A stretch of DNA of 64,000 nucleotides from Hydractinia symbiolongicarpus (taxonomy: Eukaryota; Cnidaria; Hydrozoa; Anthoathecata; Hydractiniidae). The position numbers and the translations under genes were made by a program. Numbering within the stretch: position 1 is the stretch's first letter; each line of letters begins with the position of its first letter. The stretch covers positions 13,580,001 through 13,644,000 of the forward strand of contig NC_079876.1 in the NCBI RefSeq assembly GCF_029227915.1, written 5' to 3'. This document shows, piece after piece, positions 51,075-64,000 of the stretch. The notes beneath the pieces were generated by a model, which saw only the letters and a program-made list of their open reading frames with translations, searched no databases and had not been told where the DNA came from.

Positions 51075-53705
51075 CGTATTATAGTGATAAAGTTTTTGAT
51101 AGGTAATAGGTTTGTCACTTCTCTGTCAGTTTATGCTCCACAGTGTAAACTCAGTGAGGAAGATAAAAATAAGTTTATGATGAGTTAATAGCAGTCACAT
51201 TAAAGTTTGAAGACACTGAACTTGTCATGGTGGGCGGTGACTTTAATGGTCATTTTTGGAAGTCATCTGAAGGTTATAGAGGTGTGCATGGAGGCTATGG
51301 ATTTGGGGGCCGAAATAAGGAAGGGGAGAGATTGCTTGAGTTTGGAATGGCAACGGACATGGTGGTTTGTAACACATCATTCAGTAAGAGACAGAGTAGA
51401 CTGATAACATGAGTCAGGTGGTTGTAAGACACAAATAGATTACTTCCTGGTTAGAAAGTCAGACAAGAAAGTTGTGAAGGATGTGAAAGTTATATCGGGG
51501 GAAGAGTGTGTTTCCAAGCATAGGTTGCTGGTTTGCGATGTGATCTTGAAGAGTGTTAAAAAAGCCAAGGGAAAGTACAGGCCTGGTCGTAAGGCCTGGA
51601 AGCTGAAAGAAGAGATTGTACCAAGACAATTTAGTGCAAATGTTCAGCAGTTAGCCCACAATGGTCAATGTGATAGTGACAATGTTGAAAGTACTTGGAC
51701 TAATTTGAAGAATTGTCTTCTCTGTGGGTGGAAGAAAGGACCTGCTAGACATAGACAGACCTGGTGGTGGAATAATGAGGTTGACCAGTGTATAAAGGAA
51801 AAGAGGAAACTTTGGAAAGAGTGGAAGTCAGGTGGTAGTAAAAATATTTACTTAGAAGCCTAAGCGTCGTGCTCATACAGCAGTGTATAAGGCAAAATCA
51901 GAAGCAGAGAGAAACAGATTTGCAGATGAGTTAAGAAGGGAAGACCAGCGCAATGAGGTATTCAAGATAGCAAAGCAAATGAAGAAGACTAATCAAGATG
52001 TTGTAGGTGAGAAGTGTATACGTAATGATGAAGGTGTTTTGGCTAGCACAGAGGAGGAGAAAAGGGTAGCTTGGAAGAATCATTATCAGAGGTTGCTTAA
52101 CACTGAGTTTGATTGGGACGAGGATAATTTGTCTGATGATGATGTTGTAGAAGGGCCAGCTATGCAGATCAAGACAGAATGGGTAGTGGAGGCTATTAGA
52201 CAGTTAAAGTTTGGCAAGGCTGCAGGAGTATCAGGTATTGTTGCAGAGATGGTAAAAGCATCTGGATATATTGGAGTTGAGCTTATTACAAGTCTTGCTC
52301 ACCAGATTATAAAGGATGGTGCTATTCCGAGGGAGTGGCAGTCGAGTGTAGTAGTGAATTGTTTCAAGGGCAAGGGTGATGCATTAGAAAGGGGTAACTA
52401 TAGAGGTTTGAAGTTGGTTGATCAAGTAATGAAAGTTATTGAAAGAGTGATTGATAAGTTACTTAGAGAAGGAATTGATATAGATAAGACGCAATTTGGT
52501 TTTGTTCCAGGGCGGGGCACTACAGATGCAATATTTTTACTCAGACAGCTTCAGGAAAAGTATTTAGAAAAGAGAAAGAATCTCTATTTTGCCTTTGCAG
52601 ATTTAGAGAAAGCTTTTGATAGAGTGCCACGTAAAGTTATTTGATGGGCTATGAGAAAATTAGGTGTGGATGAGTGGCTAGTTACGATGGTAAAGTCTAT
52701 GTACAGCAATGCTAGAAGTTGTGTCAGGATTAACGATTCACTTAGTGATGAATTTAGTGTAAATGTTGGTGTACATCAGGGTTCTGTACTTAGTCCTTTG
52801 TTGTTTATTCCAGTCTTAGAAGCGCTGTCGATGGAGTTCAGAACAGGTTGTCCATAGGAGTTATTGTATGCAGATGATTTGGTTCTCATAGCAGAGTCGA
52901 TGGAAGAATTAGTTGAAAAGTTTGAGAGTGTGGAAGAAAGGACTAGAAGAAAAAGAGCTAAAGGTAAACACAGCAAAGTCTAAAGTCATGATTAGTAGCA
53001 TTGCAGCCAAGTGTGACCTTGTAGTTGGAAAGTGGCCTTGTGGAGTTGAGAAAGGGGTTGGTAGTAACACAATTTTTTGTCAGACTTGTAAGCATTGGGT
53101 GCATAAGAAGTGCAGTAGTATTGGTTGAAGGTTAAGAGCTGACATTCAGTTTGTATGCAAGCATTGCAAAGGTGAGATTATAGAGAATGAAGTATTTCCA
53201 GCTTTAATGATGTACAACAGTGGTCATTAGAGATAGTTGAGAACTTCTGTTACTTAGATGATATGTTGGGCAGTGAAGGGGGTGTTGGAGGAAGTTTTAC
53301 TTGAAGGATAGGTTCTGCTTAGAAAAAGTTCAGAGAGTTACTTCCTTTGTTGACTAGCAGAGTCTTGTCAATTGAGGTAAAATGTAGGTTGTATAAGGCC
53401 TGTGTAAGAAGTTTTATGTTTTACGGTAGTGAGACAAGGGCAATGAAGCAGGAAGATCTTGACCGTTTAGAAAGGAATGATATGAGAATGGTTAGGTGGA
53501 TGTATAACGCCAGTCTGAGAGACAGAAAGAGTTCAGATGAGCTAAAAAGCAGGCTAAGTATCCGTAGAATTAAGATGTTATTAAGATAAGAAGATTGAAT
53601 TGGCTGGGACACTTGGAAAGAATGGAGGAGGATAATTGGGTAAGAAAGTGTAGAGACTTGATTGTTCCTGGGGCAAAGCCCAGAGGCAGACTGAGAAAGA
53701 TGCAT
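51075..53705 (+). mobile_element. Degenerate LINE: endonuclease, reverse transcriptase, finger
   Basis: A 5'-truncated non-LTR retrotransposon. The AP-like endonuclease half shows SVYAPQC, VMVGGDFNGHFW, QIDYFLVR and SKHRLLVCDV (51120-51545). RT follows with KGDALERGNYRGLKLVDQV, QFGFVPGRGTTDAIF, ADLEKAFDRVPR, GVHQGSVLSPLLF and the catalytic YADDLVL (52370-52890). A PHD-like finger follows (IFCQTCKHWVHKKCSSIG, 53070-53127), then the C-terminal LYKACVRSFMFYGSE and LERNDMRMVRWMYNASLRDR block. Stops and frameshifts separate the pieces, so it is dead. The end near GAKPRGRLRK loses similarity at about 53700. Confidence 0.85.
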
Positions 53706-56571
53706 ATACAAAATTCTTTTAATCTGAGTTATCTTCCAAATACTCATGTAACTAGAGGATGCTCCTACAAACTATTTTCTATACCATCTATTAGGACTTT
53801 AACATATGGTACGGATTCTATTCACTATCAAGCAATAATAAACTGAACTCTCTCAAAAAGCATTTCAATTCCATTGATCTTACCTCACTTAGTCTTTCTA
53901 GACTTAAATTATTTACCTGTATATTTCTCCAAAAACTCTTACTCTTAAAAAATTTTTTTTTGCATATTGCACATAAACAAAAATAGTTTTAAACTATACC
54001 TAAAGATGGCCTCTTTAGATTAGCTTTTGCTAGTGGTCGGTTTCCTGACTGCTACAGCTTGTATTGTATTATTTTTATTTTTTAACATACAACTTTATAT
54101 ACATTTATACATACTATATAGCAGCAAATGAATTATACTAATCCTACATCATTGTGGGTAAACAAGCTTACACTTTTATTCTAACATTTAAAACTTCTCA
54201 GATATTTATAACAACAGTTAAGTTTAGTAACTCTAGTTAATTGCATACAGACATGGTTTAGGTGGCTCGGACCGTGCATCATTACTCCGCTGTCATGTTT
54301 GTTTTGATACATCTGCAATCTTTGTGCAAAAGGCTCTTTTTCAAAAAAAAAGTTTATTACGTTTACACTTGATGATGTCATAAGAAAATGACGAAACATG
54401 TCTTGTATGTTTACACTTATCCTTTTTCTTTGCAGGTTGCTGCAAGTTATCAGGTTTACCCAACCCACCAACTCTTTATGATAATTTGAGTCAGGTGTTC
54501 TGTCTGATTCCGTGAATCTGTCAGAAGGGTCATTTTATTTGTTGTCGATTGGCAGGTTGTATATATTTCATGATAGTTTCCTTTGTTGCCGTTTTGCAGG
54601 TTGTGTATGTTATTTTTTACTGGAGAGTAATGACAATGACATTCTAGTATATATTATTTATTTATACTTAGTTCTTTAGATCCTAACATTTGTTAGTATA
54701 ATTACAGAGAAATATAGATAAACATTCTAGTTTACATCTATAAATGACTTTTGTCCATATAAATTTTATTTGTAGCCGCTTGGCAAGTTATTTATGCCTA
54801 TTTTCCTCTTAGACCCTTGTGTGGTTGCTCGCAGGAAAAGATTCTACTACTGCTTCATTCAGGCATTTAGAGGTGTCTTTTTTCTACCACGTTTTTGCCC
54901 CTAGCGTCGATTTATTTATAATTTTCAAATGGTAACCAGTTTACTGTTTATTTAGGAATATTTTGTGTTTGTAAGCTGTCTTTGTTGACAGTGTGTGTTT
55001 TTAAGCTGTTCTTGTTGACAGTTTGTGTTTTTAAGCTGTTTTTGTTTAAGGTTTGTGTTCTGTAAGCTGTCCCGGTTGGCAAGTTGTCCTTTAGCCTGTC
55101 TTAGTTGAGAGTTTGTAGTAAAATCTGGTCCTGGGTGACCAGATTTTATACATGCGAGTTTATCACAATATGTATTTTTGGTAATATTTACATATGACAC
55201 AGCGCTTCTTTGGATATTCCCTGATTCAGCTAATTTAAATCAAATTTTTTTTGTCCAATTTTTGTTTGCAACATGAAGTAACAAAAAATTTGTTTGCCTC
55301 ACCAGTTTTTCACTTTTATATTTCTGTGTAAAGTGTTGACATATCCCTAGCGTGGTTGTGTGAAATGTTTTCAAATGTCTTGAGAATGAGGTCTCATTCT
55401 TCTACTTTTTTCTCTGGAAGCAATTATTCAAATTGTTCCTTCTGTGACAATAGTACTTGTTTGTTTCTGGTTACCTTTCCTTACACAATTCTTACAAATT
55501 GAAGTTTGAAAACAATTTTTTTCTGCTATGACAGACTCATCTCTATAATAATACGCCAGTTCCCTGTGTGTGCCTGTCACTTTTGCAATCGCAGTATTTT
55601 TTACCTAGAAGTAGTAAAGTTAAAAGTACAAAATGAATGCTGGAGTTTCAAGTGAATTGGAATTGAGAAAAGTAAGAATTTTGATTTTTTTAGACGTTCC
55701 GTTTTTATATGTAGCACATTAAAAATTGTCAAGGAAAATCACATTCTCAAATCCAATTGCATTGGAGTTTTATATTTTACCGCGTTTTTTATAAAAAAGC
55801 TAGCATTTGTTTACATTTTTTGCATAATTATGTATCCACTGGTGCGTAACTAATGTATTTGTCCTAAAGTTCAAAATACTGCATAAACCTGTTGGCTGGC
55901 TACCAAACAAATGTTCCAGCAAAATAGAAAGTTTTGGTTTGTTAAACTAACTGCAAATGTCATAATTTTTATTGTTTTCCTTTATATGTGTTTTACTAAG
56001 CACATATGGCTAGCTATAGACGTAGCTAAGTCTTCCCAGCCCAGTATATTTAACTGAGTGTCTTAGCTAATATTTTGTTAGCTGGCTAATGTTAGCTTCA
56101 AGGCTCCCTCTTTTTTAGGTATTTATAGGTACCTTAGTAGTCAAACTTCTCTTCTTTTTTGAACACGAATTAGGATGTAACACGCTAGCTACCTAAAAAA
56201 TCATTCTTGAACTTTTGGGATAGTGTTACTCATTGTTTATGCCCATAGAGTATCATTTTTTTCACATTACCTGTAAACTTTAGAAGGGGAGCACAATATG
56301 ACAAGTGGAACAAATTTTATTGAATTTAAAGTGTGTGTGTTAAGTTATTTTTTTATTGTTTTGTTTCCTCATTCTGATAAACTTTTGTCAGCCTACGTTA
56401 AAAATACCAAGTTATTTTTACAGGGGTTATTGACATTAGATTGGAAATTTATGTGGGTTTATGACTTTAGCTTAAAAAAAATTATGAGAGGATGGTTGTC
56501 AGTTTATAGTTTTGCATTGCAAAGTGCTGTTTTGTGAAATTTTGTGTAAACTTTTATGGAAATATACCACA
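53706..56571. other. Gene-poor stretch
   Basis: No supportable gene. It contains a 30-bp minisatellite at 54962-55111. The frame read through that minisatellite on the minus strand is a repeat artefact. Confidence 0.4.
54962..55111. repeat. 30-bp minisatellite, about five copies
   Basis: Unit TTTGTGTTTTTAAGCTGTTC followed by TTGTTGACAG. The first three units are clear; the last two are diverged. Confidence 0.8.
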
Positions 56572-56688
56572 TGAATGCGTGTACCATTAGACTCATTTGA
56601 TTTTCAACTATATAAATTGAAAATTGTGAATAATTTTGATTTTCAATTTAATTTGAAAATCAAATGGTCCTAAGTGTACACGCATTCA
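56572..56688. mobile_element. 117-bp foldback MITE
   Basis: TGAATGCGTGTAC at the left pairs with GTACACGCATTCA at the right. Inside, CATTTGATTTTCAA pairs with TTGAAAATCAAATG, so it folds almost end to end. Confidence 0.7.
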
Positions 56689-56872
56689 CCTGCAACATAC
56701 TGGAAGAACAATTTTTTGTAGAATTACACTTCATTGTAAGCTGTTGTGAAGCTAATGTTTGTTTATATTTCGAATTGTAAACTTTTGTTGGGAAAAAGTA
56801 TGTGATGTCATTTTTACTGGAAGAAAATTTCATGGTTTCATGTTTTTGTTGATAATTTTACAAAATTTTGTA

Positions 56873-61066
<4,194 letters not shown>

Positions 61067-61342
61067 ATTATATATTTTTATCCAGATTATATGAATTTCA
61101 GCATTGATATCTGCCAAAATAAAAATATTTTTTTTTTTGTTTTATATGAGAATTTTATCATTTTTATATAAATTATAAGACCAGCCTAAATCCTGCTATC
61201 AAATTTAAGACATTCTAATCACGTGACTAAAGTGCTTATTAAATGTGAATTTATATATACTTAGCTAATCTGTTCCCTAAATTTAAAAAGAAATCAAGAG
61301 AGTGACATAGCTTTTACTAAAAGTTTGTTTTTCTTTCTTTAG

Positions 61343-63036
61343 AAAAGCAATTAAACAAGATGAGCTCAACAAATGCAACATGTCAACTAGTGTTGAGTAT
61401 AGCTATCTGCAGCATTATACTGTGATACCTTCATTGCTGATAATCTTTGTACTTTATGCTTATGAACATTATAAAACTAGACAGGTTAAAGTTATTGCAC
61501 CATTTCTGTTTCCACTGGACAATGATAAGAATCGCTTCATGGTAATACTTGCTTTTGCATCAATGATTGGAGATATTGTGAATCTTTTAATGAACAGTTT
61601 CACTGTCCTTGTGTTTCTGCCTGGGGTTATTGGGCAGGCTTTTTGTGGTACTATTTATATTATAGAGATTGGACTTATAAACTTTCCGTTATTTGCTTGT
61701 ATTAATTCTTCATATGTTGTCATGGCGTATGTTTTTGGTGCATTGTTTACATTGTGGAAATTAATTTTTGTGTTGTTACAGTCTTGTTATTACTCCTGCT
61801 CCTTTAATGTTACGGAACTTGTTTTGGTAAATGTTATGGAAAACTTACCCAGCATTTTAAGCATGTTGGCTATTTTTGGAATATTTGTTAAAAATTGTTA
61901 CATGAATTTGAAGCAAGGAGTGTACTGCAGACCGTTACTGGAGCATAGACTAGTGAACGACTATCAAATTATTTACATGAATAAAGCGCTTAATGTCCTT
62001 TCAAGAGACGCTGTAGATTTTCATAGCAGCAACTTCCTCAACAGATTGTACAGCAGATACAGCAAGCCTTGGTTTAAGTTTTCTACTGTGTTTTTATTAT
62101 CTATTGTGGTTATCGTGATTGTGTATTATTATCTGGCTGTTTTATCCATATATGGTTTCAGTAAAGCAAATGGAATTCTTCGTACATCACTGGAGTCTAA
62201 TATCAATTCAACCCAAAACATATACCCAACACTTAAGAAAACAATGGAAGGTTTTTACATTTCATTTTATGTTTCCTTTGCTGTAACAGGAATAGTGTAT
62301 GGTCTGCTACTGTTTCACTTTATCTATTCACACCGTGTCAAATGTGTTAACTTTATATGCTGGCAAAAAAACTGATATTTCCAAACTTGTTAACTATCGA
62401 TTAATGGTTTATTACAACTTATTATTTCCTGGTTATTTGGTTGCATACATGACCTGGGGGATGATTGATTTTTTCATTGTATTTTTAATTTTGTTCTTCC
62501 TGATATATGGATTTATTGTTTTGGCAGTTGATTTTCCATCTGTTCAAGAAGTTGCGGAAAATCTTTTAAGGTACCTTGCATCATACTTGCTTATGCCTTT
62601 GATAACTTATCTCCTGCAATTACTGCTGGAATACAAATTTTTCACTGTGAAGCCCTTATCAACAATTGCGATCTATGTAAGAAATTTGAAAAATTATCAT
62701 ATTGCCATGTACTTTTTCTTTTTCTTCAATATCGTTATTGGTGCTGTATCATGCTTATCCAGATCTTTCAGCATTTTGTTTCTTGGACAAATTGACCATA
62801 CGGCAATGATTTCCAAGTTTTTCCAAAAATTTGATAGTGGTTTTTTAGCATACATTTGTTTCTTGCATGCTCAAGCTTCATATAAAAACCAAATTATGAG
62901 ATATTTTTGTCAAGTTTTATTGAATGCATCTTGCAAGAGCGATTCAACTATTTTAGAATACGGTTATTGTTTGTTCATTGATTCAAGATGTATTGTTCGC
63001 AGACAACACATTGTTAACTCAGTTGGTTTTAAGTGA
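61343..63036 (+). pseudogene. STRA6-like multipass receptor, large terminal exon with one frameshift
   Basis: A polytopic membrane protein resembling the STRA6 / retinol-binding-protein receptor family, which in vertebrates moves retinol across the plasma membrane. The exon opens after the acceptor TTCTTTCTTTAG (61342) and its frame continues upstream of the Met at 61380, so an earlier exon is expected. Family-like stretches are VIAPFLFPLDNDKNRFMVIL, IEIGLINFPLFACINSSYVV and TLYAGKKTDISKLVNYRLMV. At least eight strongly hydrophobic segments are visible. The frame shifts by one base near 62342 (between HRVK and LTLYAG), then runs to TGA 63034-63036, about 550 residues in total. A poly(A) signal AATAAA lies at 63169. 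A lone indel in good coding sequence suggests a base error or a very young pseudogene. Confidence 0.65.
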
Positions 63037-64000
63037 TGGTTTTTAGCATACACCTTGATAAACAATCCAAGTTTGGTTAAGGAAAGATTTAAGATAGTGA
63101 AACCAAGGTTACCAACGATAGTGTGTTGACATAATTTATATATTTTTCGATCAACTTTAAACTATTAAAATAAATACGTAATGTTTTATTCAAACAATTT
63201 TGTAAATAATACATAAATGAATAAAATATTGACCAATCATCACAAATCATGCGGTAAGTCTTTACAGTTTAATACTTATGCAGAATTTAGATACTCAGAA
63301 AGAGTTGCTTGTATAAATGATAATCATGGTAAATAAGTATTACCATAATGCTTCCAACCTTAAACCTAACATTTAGGAAAAAAGTGATTAAGTAAGTATA
63401 CTTTCACTATCGCCTATGAGGTAAGGGCCTCTAATCGAGGAGGCGTCTATTCGATGGGGGCGTTTATTTAAAAAATGACTGAAAAGGAGGGGCGTCTATT
63501 TGATGGGGGCGTTTCATAGAAGGGGGTGTTTATTCGAAACATTACTGAGAATAATAAACTGGATAGGTTAAAACATATTTACATCATCATACACCTTGAT
63601 AAACCCTTAAAACAGTGCTTTATTTACTTTAACACACATTGTCATACATTAATTATTAGTAAGTTTATCAAAGCTTGTTAGTCAAAGATTAAGATTAAAA
63701 CAAACATATCATAGACATCTTTTCCGGTTCTTAATCATATGTTACATCTGAAAAAAATATATTTTTATGTATAAGGCAGGGTATATAAATCTTAACGTAT
63801 TTTTTTAATTTTATTTTTAATTTTCCTGATTAATTTATTTCATATGAGTGTTTGTACAGGGTTACCACGCCTCCTCATAACTCCTCCTTAGTCCTCACAT
63901 CTCCTCAAATGTCATAAATTTTTTTTAAATTTAGGTTTTCTTATTAAATCTCCTCAAAAATATGAAATTTGGTTATTTTTTGTATATGCTGTTTTCATTT
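63037..64000. other. 3' flank of the receptor gene
   Basis: Poly(A) signal at 63169-63174, a G-rich minisatellite at 63427-63540, and a CTCCTC-rich stretch near 63869-63960. No further gene is seen. Confidence 0.5.
63427..63540. repeat. G-rich degenerate tandem repeat
   Basis: Units like GGGGCGTCTATTCGATGG and GGGCGTTTATT repeat about three times with short AT spacers. Confidence 0.65.

Noticed and set aside
54962-55111. Possible CRISPR-like array
   Set aside because: Units are contiguous with no unique spacers, in eukaryotic DNA.
54952-55200. Gln/Asn-rich minus-strand frame
   Set aside because: It reads through a 30-bp minisatellite, so the repeated peptide is a by-product.

Overview
This is eukaryotic, animal genomic DNA: AT-rich, with intron-like splice sites, many decayed retro- and DNA-transposons, microsatellites and foldback elements. 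The mix (STRA6-like receptor exon, integrase-derived multi-exon gene, Polinton, BEL/Pao, DIRS, PIF/Harbinger and Tc1-like remains) best suits an invertebrate, and I would guess a cnidarian. No species marker is present.

The centrepiece is a nearly full-length Polinton/Maverick (19269-35155, about 15.9 kb). It has 335-bp terminal inverted repeats that differ at about two positions by eye, and a short target duplication (ACGTT, or TACGTT if one TIR base is missing). Reading left to right it holds: protein-primed DNA polymerase B (-); an acidic protein whose C-terminus, in a shifted frame, is an MDM2-type RING finger (-); a small SAP-like protein (-); a retroviral-type integrase (+) broken by one TAG; two paralogous membrane proteins (-); two small overlapping genes (+), the second frameshifted; a minus-strand block of small membrane proteins, the packaging ATPase, the double-jelly-roll major capsid protein and a probable minor capsid protein; a conserved 390-residue protein (+); and a small gene with an early stop. 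I found no adenovirus-type protease. Most transcription units end in a short perfect hairpin with a shared TTAC...GTAA stem, which suggests a virus-like 3'-end signal.

The Polinton sits in an intron of a decaying integrase-derived gene (exons at 17.5-19.2 kb and 36.4-37.7 kb). A small PIF/Harbinger derivative with a TAA target duplication lies in the same intron (35366-35918). A cysteine-protease-like exon follows at 38.95-39.35 kb. Outside this, a roughly 3.2-kb inverted segmental duplication (2.7-6.0 kb and 42.9-46.0 kb) carries two copies of a three-exon 2OG-Fe(II) oxygenase-like gene, each with different lesions.

The rest is mostly fragments: a palindrome-centred MITE (7.2-7.9 kb), LINE pieces (11.5-11.9 and 51.1-53.7 kb), DIRS-like and BEL/Pao fragments (13.3-15.1 kb), a Tc1-like transposase fragment (47.0-47.7 kb), a 275-bp TA microsatellite abutting a 3.9-kb foldback element (57.15-61.07 kb), and a large exon of a STRA6-like multipass membrane protein (61.3-63.0 kb). 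Several otherwise coherent reading frames carry a single-base indel, which may be real decay or leftover assembly error.
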